A stretch of 64,000 bases of DNA from Streptomyces sp. NBC_00273 (GTDB taxonomy: Bacteria; Actinomycetota; Actinomycetes; Streptomycetales; Streptomycetaceae). The stretch is from NCBI RefSeq assembly GCF_036178145.1, contig NZ_CP108067.1, positions 558,001 through 622,000 on the forward strand, in the 5' to 3' direction. The notes beneath the pieces are model-generated. The model worked only from the letters and a program-made list of their open reading frames with translations, ran no database searches and was not told the origin of the DNA. Shown piece by piece: positions 32,507 through 46,300 of the stretch; positions within the stretch are counted from its first letter, which is position 1, and each line of letters begins with the position of its first letter. A program made the position numbers and the translations under genes.

Positions 32507-35500
32507 TCAGGCTTTTCCGAATTCGTTGTTGATGATGTCGAAGAGGTCCTCGGCGGACGCCGAATCGATGGCGTCCTCCTCGTCCTCCAGGGCGTGGGCC
32601 GCGGCCCGGTCCGTCCCGTTCCAGTTCGCCAGGAGCGCTTCGAGGCGCGCCGTCACGCGGGCGCGTTCGGCGGCGTCGTCCTCGGGGACCGACGTCAGGA
32701 GGAACTCCAGCTTGTCGATCTCCGCGAGCGCCGGGAGCGCGGGCGCCGTGTCCCCGCCGAGGAGTTCCGCGCGCAGGTGCGCGGCCAGGGCGGCGGGCGT
32801 CGGGTGGTCGAAGACGAGGCTGGCGGGCAGCCGCAGTCCGGTGGCGGAGCCGAGGCGGGTGCGCAGTTCGACCGCGGTGAGCGAGTCGAAGCCGAGCTCC
32901 TTGAAGGCGCGGCCCGCTTCGACCGAAGCGGCCCCGTCGTGCCCGAGGACCGCGGCGACGTGCGTACGGACGAGGCCGAGCAGGCTCCGTTCGGCCTCGT
33001 CGGCGCCCATGCCCCGCATCTCGGCCACCAACCGGGCCGGTTCACCGGCGCCGTCGCCCGCGGCATCGGCGCCGAGGCCGGTGCCGACGGCGTGCTGCTC
33101 CGCCGCGAGTACGCGGCGTACCTCGGGGAGGCCGGCGATGAGCGGGCGCGGCCGGGCCGCCGTGAAGGCCGGGACGAACAGCTCCCAGTCGACGTCGGCG
33201 ACGGTCACGGTCGTGTCGTCCGCGTCCAGCGCCTGCTGGAGGGCGGCGATCGACAGCTCCGGGGCCATCACCGGCAGGCCGCGGCGCCGCAGTTGCAGGG
33301 CGGCCTCGTCGTCGGCGACCAGCCCGCCCTCGCCCCACGGACCCCAGGCCACGGCGGTGGCCGTCAGCCCGCGGTCCCGGCGCCGCTGCGCCAGGGCATC
33401 GAGGTGGGCGTTGGCGGCCGCGTAGGCGGCCTGACCACCGCTGCCCCAGACGCCGGCGATGGAGGAGAACAGGACGAAGGCGTCCAGCTCCGTGTCTCCG
33501 AGCAGCTCGTCGAGGTGCTCGGCCCCACCGACCTTCGCGGAGAAGACGGCCGCGACATCGCCCGCGCCGGTCTCGGCGAGCGGCGTGAACTGGCCGACGC
33601 CCGCCGTGTGGAAGACGGCCGTCAGGCCGGGGCCGGAGGTGTCGTCGCGGAGGGCGGCGAGCAGCTCTGCGACGGACTCCCGGTCGGCCACGTCGCACGC
33701 GACGGCCGTGGCCCGCGCACCGAGCGCGGAGACCTCCGCGACCAGGGCCTCGACCCCGGGCGCGTCGGCCCCGCGGCGGCCGGCCAACACCAGGTGCTCC
33801 GCGCCGTGCGCGGCGAGCCAGCGAGCCACGTGTGCGCCGAGGGCGCCCGTACCGCCGGTGACCAGGACGGTGCCGCGGGGCCGCCAGGGCGCCCGCTCCA
33901 CCGCTCCGCCGCCACTGCCGACGGCCGCCGGGGCGGCGTGCCCGATGCGGCGTGCGAGGAGACCCGCGGACCGTACGGCGAGCTGGTCCTCGTACGCGTC
34001 CTTCCCGCCGGCGAGTACGGCGAGCAGCCGGTCCAGCGCCCGCGCGTCCGGGCTGCCGGGCAGGTCCACCAGACCGCCCCAGCGCTCGGGGTGCTCCAGG
34101 GCGACCACCCGGCCGAAGCCCCAGGTCTGCGCCTGCGTGGCGCTCCGGACCCGGTCCGACGGGCCGGTCGCAACGGCCCCGGTGGTCACGCACCACAGCG
34201 GGGCGTCGACCTCGGCGTCACCGAGGGCCTGTACGAGCGCCCCGGCCAGCAGCAGCCCGGCCGGCGCTGCCGGATGGGCCGGGTGCGGGGCCTCGGCGAG
34301 CGCCAACAGGGACAGCACCCCGTCGGCACGGTTCCCTGCGAGAGCCGTACGCAGCCGGTCGGCCACGGCGGCCCGGTCGGTGGTGGCCACGTCCAGCGCG
34401 ACCTCCCGTACGTCCGCGCCGCGCGCCCGGAGGGCGTCCGCGATCCCGGGGAGCGCGGGACCGGCGCCGGTCGCCGCGGTGACGACCAGCCAGGTGCCGG
34501 CGGGGCGAGCGGTGGCATCCGGATCGCCGAGCGGCTTCCAGGTGACCCCGTAGCGCCAGCCGTCGACGAGCGACCGCTCCGCGCTCTGGCGCCGCCAGGC
34601 GGACAGCGCCGGCAGCAGCGCGCTCAGCGGCTGGTCGGCATCGATCTCAAGGGTGGCCGTGAGGGCGGCGAGGTCCGCGTTGTCGACGGCCTCCCAGAAC
34701 GCGGCGTCCACCGCACCACCGGCCGTCCCGGCACCGGACTCGACCGCCGCGGGGCGGGGAGCCTCCTCCAGCCAGTAGCGCTTGCGCTGGAAGGGGTAGG
34801 TGGGCAGATCGACGCGGCGGGCGCCGGCCGCGGTGGCGGCGAAGTACGCCCGCCAGTCGACGGTGACGCCGTGGGCGTGGGCCTGCGCGAGGGCCGTGGT
34901 GACGGCCTCGGCCTCGGCGCGGCCCTTGCGGAGCGCGGGGACGAAGACGGCGTCCTGCGTGACGCAGTCCTGGGCGAGGGCGGAGAGCACCCCGTCGGGC
35001 CCGAGTTCGAGGTACGTGGTGACTCCGGCGGCCTCGAGGGCGCGGATGCCGTCGAGGAAGCGGACGGCGTCGCGGACGTGCCGCACCCAGAAGTCGGCGG
35101 AGGCCATCTCGTCGGTGACGAGGGCGCCGGTCAGGTTCGATACGACCGGGATGCGGGGGCTGCCGTATGTGATCTCCTCGGCCACCTTGCGGAAGTCGGC
35201 CAGCATGCCGTCCATGTGCGGCGAGTGGAACGCATGGCTGACGGTGAGCCGCTTGGACTTGCGGTCGGGGAACGCGGCCGCGATCGCGGTCGCCGCATCC
35301 TCGTCACCAGCCACCACGACCGACAGCGGACCGTTGATCGCCGCGATACTCACCCGGTCCGTCAGCAGCGGCAGGACCTCGGCCTCCGAGGCCTGCATCG
35401 CGATCATCACACCGCCGGACGGCAGCGCCTGCATCAGGCGACCGCGGGCCGCGACCAGCGCGCACGCATCGTCGAGCGAGAGGACACCGGCGACGTGCGC

Positions 35501-37392
35501 GGCGGTGATCTCACCGATGGAGTGCCCGGAGAGGAAGTCCGGCCGCAGACCCCACGATTCGAGAAGCCGGAACAGCGCCACCTCGACCGCGAACAGGGCC
35601 GGCTGGGTATACGCGGTCTCATCCAGAACGACGGAGTCCGACCCGAACAGGACGTCCCTCAACGGCAGTTCGAGGTGGGCGTCCATGCGGGCGCAGATCG
35701 CGTCCAGGGCGTCCGCGAAGGCCGGGTGGGTGTCGTAGAGCTCTCGGCCCATGCCCAGTCGCTGGCTGCCCTGGCCGGTGAACAGGAAGGCCGTGTTACC
35801 GGGGGCGGCCGCCGTTCCGCGCACTAGGCCGGCTGCCTGCTCGCCGGCGGTCAGGGCGCGCAGCGCGGCGAGGAACTCTTCCCGCTCCTCCGCTACGACG
35901 ACGGCCCGGCGCTCGAGGGCCGACCTCGATGTCGCCAACGCGTAGGCCACATCGGCGGATTCGAGCAGCTCATCCGACGCGAGCAGCGCCTCAAGGCGCT
36001 CGGCCTGGACCCGCAGGGCCGCCTCACTCTTTGCAGACAGCACCCACGGAACGGAGCCGGGACGCTGCTGCGCGTCGGCGTGCGCCGACTGCTCGACGTC
36101 CGGTGCCTGCTCGATGATCGTGTGGGCGTTGGTGCCGCTGAAGCCGAAGGAGGAGATGCCGGCCCGGCGCGGACGCCCGGTGTCCGGCCACGCGCGCTGC
36201 TCGGTGAGCAGGGCGATGTCGCCCGCCGTCCAGTCGACGTGCGGGGTGGGCTCGTCCACGTGCAGGGTCTGCGGGAGCACACCGTGCTGCATCGCGAGCA
36301 CCATCTTGATGACACCCGCCACGCCGGCGGCGGCCTGCGTGTGACCGATGTTCGACTTGATGGAGCCCAGCAGAAGCGGCTGGTCGCCCGGGCGGTCCTG
36401 GCCGTAGGTGGCCAGCAGCGCCTGCGCCTCGATCGGGTCACCGAGCCGCGTACCCGTACCGTGCGCCTCCACCGCGTCCACCTCGGCGGCCGACAGACCG
36501 GCGCTGGCCAGGGCCTGACGGATCACTCGCTGCTGCGACGGACCGTTCGGGGCCGTCAGGCCGTTGCTCGCACCGTCCTGGTTGATCGCCGAACCCCGCA
36601 CCACCGCGAGAACCGGGTGCCCGTTGCGCTGCGCGTCCGACAGCCGCTCCACGAGCAGCATGCCGACACCCTCGCCCCAGCCCGTACCGTCCGCGTCAGC
36701 GGCGAACGCCTTGATGCGGCCGTCCTCCGCCAGGCCCCGCTGACGGCTGAAGTCGATGTAGGCGCCCGGCGAGGACATGACGGTCACACCACCGGCCAGC
36801 GCCAGCGAGCACTCACCGCTGCGCAGCGCCTGGATCGCCCAGTGCAGGGCCACCAGAGAAGCCGAGCACGCCGTATCCACCGTGACCGCCGGGCCCTCCA
36901 GACCGAAGGCGTACGAGAGGCGACCGGAGACGACGCTCGCCGCGTTACCTGTACCGAGGAAACCCTCGATGCCGTCCGGAACGGTGTTCAACGTCGTTCC
37001 GTAGTCCTGCCCGTTGGTCCCGATGAACACGCCGGCCTGGCTGCCGCGCACCGAGGACGGAGCGATACCGGCCCGTTCGAAGGTCTCCCAGGTGGTCTCC
37101 AGCAGCAGCCGCTGCTGGGGGTCCATGGCGAGGGCCTCGCGCGGCGAGATCCCGAAGAAGTCGGCGTCGAAGTCGGCCACGTCGTAGAGGAAACCGCCCT
37201 CACGGGCATAGAACGTGCCCTGCTGGTCCGCATCGGGGCTGTAGAGGCGATCCAGGTCCCAGCCACGGTCGGCCGGGAACTCGCCGATGGCATCGCCACC
37301 GGTCGACAGCAGCTGCCAGAGGTCCTCGGGGGTGCGGACACCGCCCGGGAAGCGGCAGCTCATCGCGACGATCGCGATCGGATCGTCGTCCA
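32507..37392 (-). other. Module 1.7: KS-AT-KR(A-type)-ACP plus tail docking domain
   Basis: The KS has [11 protein letters not shown] start is near 35775; GHSIG is followed by EITAAHV, and HAFH is near 35230. The KR lacks LDD (it reads [12 protein letters not shown]) and has Trp in [11 protein letters not shown] (Trp codon 33446-33448) with Gln five residues on. This fits an A1-type KR giving an L-hydroxyl. ACP GFDSL is near 32887. The tail docking domain (about 32750-32510) ends in [13 protein letters not shown] sequence and codon use differ from modules 1.1-1.6. Confidence 0.9.
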
Positions 37393-40300
37393 CGGCCTTG
37401 ACCGTCGGTGTCACCGGACCACTGATCCGTGCCTCGGTCCCCAGGAGTTCGTCCCGGAGGAATCCCATGAGGGCGGAGGCAGTCGGGTAGTCGAAGATCA
37501 GCGTGGCCGGCAGGCTCACACCCGTGGCCGCCCCGAGGCGGTTGCGCAGCTCGACCGCGGTGAGCGAGTCGAAGCCGAGCTCCTTGAAGGCGCGTTCGGC
37601 GCCGACGGCGTCAACGCCGTCGTGCCCCAGGACCGCCGCGACGTGCGTACGGACCAGACCGAGCAGCTCCCGCTCCAGCTCCGCCGCGCCCAGACCGGCG
37701 AGCCGGTCGACCGGCGATGCGGTGTCGCCTGCGGCACGAGCGGTGGGCCCGGCCGGCCGGATATCGGACAGCTCGGCGAAGAGGGAGCTGGGACGCACGA
37801 CGCTGAAGGCGGGTGCGAAGCGCTCCCAGTCCACGTCCGCGACCAGCAAGGCCGCGTCGGCGGATGAGGCAACGCTTTGTCGCAGCACGGCCATCGCCGT
37901 ATCCGGGGCCATCGGCGGCAGACCCTCACGCCGCATCCGCGCATCCATGGACTCATCAGCTGCCATACCACCCTCGGCCCACGGACCCCACGCGAGCGAG
38001 GTCGCGGCCAGCCCGGCCGCACGACGCTGCTCAGCGAGAGCATCCAGGTAGGCATTGGCGGCAGCGTAGTTCGCCTGACCAGCAGCACCGGTCACGCCGC
38101 TCATAGAAGAGAACAAGACGAACGCGGAGAGCTCGATACCGAGCTCAACGGTCAGCTCGTGCAGATTGAGCGCCGAGGTCGCCTTCGCCCGCAACACACT
38201 CTCAATGCGGTCGGGGGTAAGGGCGTCAAGGACACCGTCATCGAGAATCCCGGCGGTGTGCACGACCGCCGTCAGCGTGTCGGCCTCGGCCTCCAGGAGC
38301 GCACGCAGAGCGTCACGGTCGGAGGCGTCACACGCCACGACCGACACCTCAACACCCAGCCCGGACAGCTCCGCCGCCAACTCGGCAGCACCCGGGGCAT
38401 CAGCACCACGGCGGCTGGTCAGCACCAGACGCTCCGCGCCGGCCCCGGCCATCCAACGAGCCAGCCGGCCGCCCAGAGCGCCCGTACCACCCGTCACTAG
38501 AACGGTGCCGGACGGCGTCCATGACGTGGACGCAGCACCACCGGTCGCCCGAACGAGCCGGCGCCCGAAGACCCCGGACGAACGCACCGCAACCTGGTCC
38601 TCACCAGCAGAAGCCAGCACACCCACCAGACGGGACATCGCCCGCTCATCCCACACCTCAGGCAGGTCAACCAGACCACCCCAACGCCCGGGAACCTCCA
38701 GAGCAGCCACACGCCCCAGACCCCACACCTGAGCCTGAACCGCCGACACCAGACGATCCGAACGGCCAATACTGACCGCACCACGGGTCAGGCACCACAG
38801 CGGCGCCTCCACCCCCACATCACCCAACGCCTGCACCAAACCAGCAGACGCAACAACCCCAGCAGCCTCATCCAGAGCCAGAAGCGACACCACACCAGCA
38901 ACAGAACCCGCGCCGGACAACAGCCCAGCCAAACCGGCACGATCCGTACCCGGCTCGACAACAACCCGCCGGACCTCGACACCACGCGCGGCCAGCGCAT
39001 CCACCACAGCCGCGTCATCCACGCCCGCAGCAGCAACGACCAGCCACAGCCCCGACAACGGCGCACCGGTCCCGGCATCCGTCAACGGCTTCCACGACAC
39101 CCGGTAACGCCAGCGGTCCACTTCGGACTGGGCCCGCAGGCCACGTCGCCAGGCCGAGAGGGTCGGCAGAGCCGGCAGGACCTTGTCCCAGGCGTTCTCG
39201 CCATCCATGTCCAGCGTGGCGGCGAGCGACTCCAGGTCCTCGCGCTCCACGGCGTCCCAGAAGCGGGAGTCCACCTCGTCGGCAGCGCCGCTCCGCACCG
39301 TCCCCGCCATCGGCAGCCAGTAGCGCTGCCGCTGGAAGGCGTACGTCGGCAGATCAACGTACCGGGCACCCGAACCGGTGAAGAGCGCCTGCCAGTTCAC
39401 CTCAAGGCCCCGAGTATGTGCCTGCGCCACTGCCGCGACCGTCGTCTCGGTCTCGGGACGTCCTGCGCGCAGGACCGGCACGAAGGCAGCACCCTCGCCG
39501 GCTACGCACTCCTGGCCCATGGCCGAGAGCACACCACCCGGACCGAGTTCGAGGTACGTCGTGACCCCCGCTTCCTCCAGTACGCGGATGCCGTCGAGGA
39601 AGCGGACCGCCTCGCGGACGTGCCGCACCCAGAACTCCACCGAGCCCATCTCGTCGGTGACGAGGGCGCCGGTCAGGTTGGACACGACCGGGATGCGGGG
39701 GGCCTCGAAGGACAGCCCCGCCACGACATGGCGGAAGGCATCGAGCATGCCGTCCATGTGCGGCGAGTGGAACGCGTGGCTGACCGTCAACCGCTTCGTC
39801 TTGCGGTCGGCGAACGACTCCGCGACGGCGACCGCCGCGTCCTCGTCACCGGCGACGACCACCGACTGCGGGCCGTTGACGGCCGCGATGCTCACCCGGT
39901 CCGTCAGCAGCGGCAGGACCTCGTCCTCCGACGCCTGCACCGCGATCATCACACCACCACCCGGCAGCGCCTGCATCAGACGACCGCGGGCGGCGACCAG
40001 CGTGCACGCGTCGTCCAGCGAGAACACGCCGGCGACGTGCGCGGCGGCGATCTCGCCGATGGAGTGACCGGACAGGAAGTCCGGCTTCACCCCCCAGGAC
40101 TCGACGAGGCGGAACAGGGCCACCTCGACGGCGAACAGGGCCGGCTGGGTGTACTCGGTCCGGTCCAGCAGCGCCGCGTCGTCCCCGAACAGGACGTCCT
40201 TCAGCGGCAGTTCCAGCCGCTCGCACACCGCGTCCAGCGCCGCCGCGAACACCGGGTGGGTCTCGTAGAGCTCACGCCCCATGCCGAGGCGCTGGCTGCC

Positions 40301-43300
40301 CTGCCCGGTGAACAGGAAGGCGACCTTCCCGCCGACCGGCGAACCGTTCACCACGGCTGCGGTCGGGCGGCCCTCGGCCAGCGCCTCCAGTGCGGCCAGC
40401 AGGCCCTCACGGTCCGCGGCCACCACCGCCGCGCGGTCCTCGAACGAGGCCCTGTTGGCCGCCAGCGACCACGCGACGTCGACCGGGCGCACATCCGGCG
40501 CGGCCAGTACGTGGGCCTGGAGCTGACGCGCCTGCGCCCGAAGGGCGTTTTCACCCTTCGCCGAGAGCACCCAGGGCACGACCGGCAGCGGCGTGGCGTC
40601 GGCAGGTGCCTCCGCCGGCTCCGTGGCGGCCGGGGGCTGTTCGATGATGGTGTGGGCGTTGGTACCGCTGATACCGAAGGACGAGATGCCCGCGCGGCGC
40701 GGCCGACCGGTCTCGGGCCAGTCCGTCGCGTCGGTCAGCAGGCTGACGTCACCGTCCTCCCAGTCCACCTGGGGCGACGGCGCGTCCACGTGCAGCGTCT
40801 GCGGGAGCACGCCGTGCCGCATCGCCATGACCATCTTGATCACGCCGGCGACACCGGCGGCGGCCTGGGTGTGACCGATGTTGGACTTGATCGAGCCCAG
40901 CAGCAGCGGCCGCCCCTCGGGGCGGTCCTGACCGTACGTGGCCAGCAGCGCCTGCGCCTCGATCGGGTCACCGAGACGGGTACCCGTACCGTGCGCCTCG
41001 ACCGCGTCCACGTCGGCGGCGGACAGACCCGCGCTGGCGAGGGCCTCGCGGATCACTCGCTGCTGCGACGGACCGTTCGGGGCCGTCAGGCCGTTGCTCG
41101 CACCGTCCTGGTTGATCGCGGAGCCACGCACCACGGCCAGGATCGGGTGCCCGTTGCGGAGGGCGTCCGACTGCCGCTCGACGAGCAGCATGCCCGCACC
41201 CTCGGCCCATCCCGTACCGTCCGCGGCCGCGGCGAAGGACTTGCAGCGGCCATCGGCCGACAGACCGCGCTGACGGCTGAAGTCGACGAAGGTCTCCGGA
41301 GTCGCCATGATCGCCACGCCACCCGCGAGAGCCATGTCGCACTCGCCCTGCCGCAGCGCCTGGATCGCCCAGTGCAGGGCCACCAGCGACGACGAACACG
41401 CCGTGTCCACCGTCACCGCCGGGCCCTCGAGACCGAACGCGTACGAGACGCGGCCCGAGGCGATGCTGCCCGAGTTTCCGGTACCGAGGTAGCCCTCGAC
41501 GCCCTCCGGCAGCTCCTCGCCGTTTCCGTAACCCGTCGCGTAGTCGTGGTACATGACGCCGGCGAAGACGCCCGTACGGCTGCCACGCAGGGTGGCCGGG
41601 TCGATGCCGGCCCGCTCGAAGGCCTCCCACGAGGTTTCCAGGAGGAGCCGCTGCTGGGGGTCCATGGCGAGGGCCTCGCGCGGCGAGATCCCGAAGAACG
41701 CCGGGTCGAACTCGGCCGCGTCGTGCAGGAAGCCGCCTTCGCGGGTGTACGAGGTGCCCACGTGGTCGGGATCGGGGTGGTAGAGCGCCTCCACGTCCCA
41801 GCCGCGATCGGACGGGAACGCGGTGATGCCGTCGCCACCCGTGGCGACGAGCTGCCACAGCTCCTCGGGGGTCCGCACGCCGCCGGGGAAACGGCAGCCC
41901 ATGCCGACGATCACGATCGGGTCGTCGGTCAGGCCCACAGCGGCCCGAACGGGCGTCGACAGCCCGCGTACTCCGGCTGCCTCAGCGGAACCATCGGTCA
42001 CCGCGAGCTCGGAGAGCAGGTGCCGGGCCAGCGCGGCGGGCGTCGGGTAGTCGAAGATCAGCGTCGGAGGCAGCCGCAGTCCGGTCTCCGTCTTGAGTAC
42101 GTTGCGCAGTTCCACGGCTGTGAGGGAGTCGAAGCCGAGGTCCCGGAAGGCCCGTTCGGCGTCGACCGCCTCGGCACCGGTGTGGCCCAGGACTGCGGCC
42201 ACACGCCCGCAGACCAGGTCCAGCAGCACGCCCTCGTGCTCCGCGACCGGCAACGCCAGCAGACGGGCCACCAGGGGCGAACCGGTCTCCGAGTCGCCGC
42301 CTCGCCGCTCCACGGTGCGCCGCACGGGCACTCGTACCAGGGCACGGAGCAGGGCCGGCGTCGAACCCGCCGAGACGGCCTGCGCCCGCAGCACCGCGAG
42401 ATCGAGGCGGATCGGCAGGAGCACCGCCGAATCCACCGCCATCGCCGTGTCGAAGAGGGCGAGCCCCTCGTCGGCAGCCAGTCCGTCTACGCCGTCGCGG
42501 GCGATGCGGCGCAGGTTGGCGTCGTCAAGGCTCGCCGCCATGCCACCGCCACTGCCCGCCTGCGGGGCCCACAGACCCCAGGCCAGCGCGGTGGCCGCCA
42601 GGCCCTCAGACCGTCGCTGCTCGGCCAGGGCCTCCAGGAACGCGTTCGCCGCAGCGTAATTCGCCTGCCCCGCCGCACCGAACACGGCCGCCGCACCCGA
42701 GAAGAGAACAAACGCAGACAGGTCCAGATCCCGCGTCAACTCATGCAGGTTCCAGGCCGCGTCCACCTTCGGCCGCAGCACAGTCGCGACCCGCTCCGGC
42801 GTCAGCGCCGACACAACACCGTCATCCAGAACACCCGCGGTGTGCACTACGGCCGTCAGCGGGTGCTCAGCCGGAACCGACGCCAGCAGCGCGGCCACCG
42901 CATCCCGATCCGCGAGATCACAGGCAGCAAGCTCCGCCCGAGCACCCAACTCCGCCAGCTCCGCGACCAGTTCCTCGGCACCCTCGGCAGCAGAACCCCG
43001 CCGACTAACCAGCAGCAGACGCCGCGCCCCGTGCGCGCTCACCAGGTGCCGGGCGAACAGCCGCCCGAGACCACCCGTGGCACCGGTCACGAGAACCGTC
43101 CCGGACGGGTCACCGAGCACCACCGGCGCCTCGGCCACACTGTCCGCCGACGGCACGCGCACCAGACGGGGCACACTCACCACACCCGCGCGGACCGCCA
43201 ACTCCGGCTCACCAGCCGCCAGCGCGGCGGGAATCGCCGCCACCGACGCCGAGTCCGGCTCCACGTCCAGGTCGAGCATCACGAGCTGACCGGGGTTCTC

Positions 43301-46300
43301 CGACTGCGCCGAGCGCAGCAGACCACGCACCGCGCTGCCCGGCAGATCCCGGACACCCGAACCGGCCCCAACAGCCACCGCACCCGACGTCACCCACACC
43401 AGCCGAGAACCCGCGAACCGGTCATCCGCCAGCCACTCCTGCACGGACGCCAGCGCGCCATTCACCGCGCCGTGCACCGACCCGACGGTGTCCCCGTCCA
43501 CGTCGACCGCGGACGGCAGGACGAACACCGCATCCGGAGCGGGCTCACCCGCCGCCAGCGCCGAACCGAACGCCGCCACATCGGCGTACTCGGTCACCTG
43601 AGCACCCGTGCCGGCCAGACCGATCTCGTCCCGGCCCAGCACCACCCACCGCAGACCAGCGGACGTCACCGAACCGATCGCGGCCGGCTCCCACTCCACG
43701 CGGAACAACGACTCCAGATGGCCGGCGCCCGCCCCGTTGACCTGGTCAGCGGAGGCCGGGCGAAGCGTCAGCGACTCCACAGCCGCCACCGGCCGCCCCG
43801 TCTCATCCGCGATCAACAGGCCCAGCGTGTGCCGGTCGTCCGGCGAGTGCGGGGTCAGGCGCATGCGCAGCGAGGACGCGCCCACGGCGTACAGCGAGAC
43901 ACCGACCCAAGAGAAGGGCAGCATCGCGCCGGCGCCTTCCGCGACGGGGTCGCCGTGGCCGATGGCGTGCAGACCCGCGTCGAGCAGCGCCGGGTGCAGC
44001 CCGAACCGCGCCGCGTCCCCGCGCCCGTCCTCCGGCAGCACCACCTCGGTGAACAGCTCGCCACCACGCCGCCAGGCTGCCTTCAGCCCCTGGAACAGCG
44101 GCCCGTAGGCCATTCCGTCTCCGAGCAGTTCCGCGTACAGCCCGTCGACGTCCACGGGCTGGGCGCCCGACGGCGGCCACACCGCCAGTTCACCGAACTC
44201 CTGCGCGGCCTCCGGACGGGCACCAGACGCCAGCACACCCGACCCGTGACGCGTCCACGGTTCCTCCGCCAGTGCGTCCTGACGTCGGGAGTACACGCTG
44301 AACGCCCGACGCCCAGGCGCCATGGGCGCCTCGATCACGAGCTGAAGCTGCACGCCGCCCCGCTCGGGCAGGACGAGCGGCGCCTCCAGCGTCAGCTCCT
44401 CCACCACATCGCAGCCGACCTGGTCACCGGCACGGATCGCCAGGTCGACGAACGCCGTGCCCGGCAGCAGGACGCCGCCGTGGATCGTGTGATCGGCGAG
44501 CCAGGGGTGGGTGTCGAGAGACAGCCGACCAGCAAGGAGCACTCCCTCGGAATCGGCGAGCGTCACCGCCGCACCCAGCAGCGGGTGCCCGGCGTCACCG
44601 AGACCGATCGCCTCCGGGTCCCCGGCCGCGAACACGGCCGCGCTGGGCCAGAACCGCTGACGCTGGAACGCGTACGTCGGCAGATCAACCCGCCGCGCAC
44701 CCGTACCGGCGAAATACGCCGCCCAGTCGACGGTGACGCCGTGGGCGTGGGCCTGGGCGAGGGCCGTGGTGACGGCCTCGGCCTCGGGGCGGCCCTTGCG
44801 GAGGGCGGGGACGAAGACGGCGTCCTGCGTGAAGCAGTCCTGGGCGAGTGCGGAGAGCACACCGTCGGGCCCGAGCTCGACGTACGTCGTGACTCCGGCG
44901 GCCTCGAGGGCGCGGATGCCGTCGAGGAATCGGACCGCCTCACGGACGTGCCGCACCCAGAACTCCGCCGAGCCCATCTCGTCCGAGACGACCGAGCCGG
45001 TCAGGTTCGAGACGACCGGGATGCGGGGGGCCTCGAAGGACAACCCCGCCACGACCTGACGGAACGCGTCGAGCATGCCGTCCATGTGGGGCGAGTGGAA
45101 CGCGTGACTGACGGTGAGGCGCTTGCTCTTCCGGTCGGGGAAGGCGGCCACGACGGCCGTCGCTGCGTCCTCGTCACCGGCGATGACCACCGACTGCGGT
45201 CCGTTGACGGCCGCGATGCTCACCCGGTCGGTCAGCAGCGGCAGGACCTCGTCCTCCGACGCCTGCACCGCGATCATCACGCCACCACCCGGCAGCGCCT
45301 GCATCAGACGACCACGCGCCGCGACCAGCGCGCACGCGTCCTCCAACGAGAACACCCCGGCCACATGCGCGGCAGCGATCTCGCCGATCGAGTGCCCGGA
45401 CAGGAAGTCCGGCTTCACACCCCAGGACTCGACGAGCCGGAACAGCGCCACCTCGACCGCAAACAGGGCCGGCTGCGTGTACTCCGTACGGTCCAGCACA
45501 GCCGCGGCGTCCCCGAACAGGACGTCCTTCAGCGGCAGTTCGAGGTGGGCGTCCATGCGGGCGCAGATCGCGTCCAGGGCGTCCGCGAAGACCGGGTGGG
45601 TGTCGTAGAGCTCGTGGCCCATGCCCACTCGCTGGCTGCCCTGGCCGGTGAACAGGAACGCCGTGTTACCGAGGGCGGCTGCCGTTCCGCGCACCAGGCC
45701 GGCTGCCTGCTCGCCTGCGGCGAGGGCGCGCAGCGCGGCGAGGAACTCTTCCCGCTCCTCCGCGACGACGACGGCCCGGCGCTCGAGGGCCGACCTCGAT
45801 GTCGCCAACGCGTAGGCCACATCGGCGGATTCGAGCAGCTCATCCGACGCGAGCAGCGCCTCAAGGCGCTCGGCCTGGACCCGCAGGGCCGCCTCACTCT
45901 TTGCAGACAGCACCCACGGCATGACGCCACCGGGCCGCTCCTGCGGCTGCGCGGACACCTCGGCGTCGGGCGCGTCCGGTGCCTGCTCGATGATCGTGTG
46001 GGCGTTGGTGCCGCTGAAGCCGAAGGAGGAGATGCCGGCCCGGCGCGGACGCCCGGTCTCCGGCCACGCGCGCTGCTCGGTGAGCAGGGCGATGTCGCCC
46101 GCCGTCCAGTCGACGTGCGGGGTGGGCTCGTTGACGTGCAGGGTCTGCGGGAGTACCCCGTGCTGCATGGCGAGCACCATCTTGATGACACCCGCCACGC
46201 CGGCGGCGGCCTGCGTGTGACCGATGTTCGACTTGATGGAGCCCAGCAGAAGCGGCTGGTCGCCCGGGCGGTCCTGGCCGTAGGTGGCCAGCAGCGCCTG

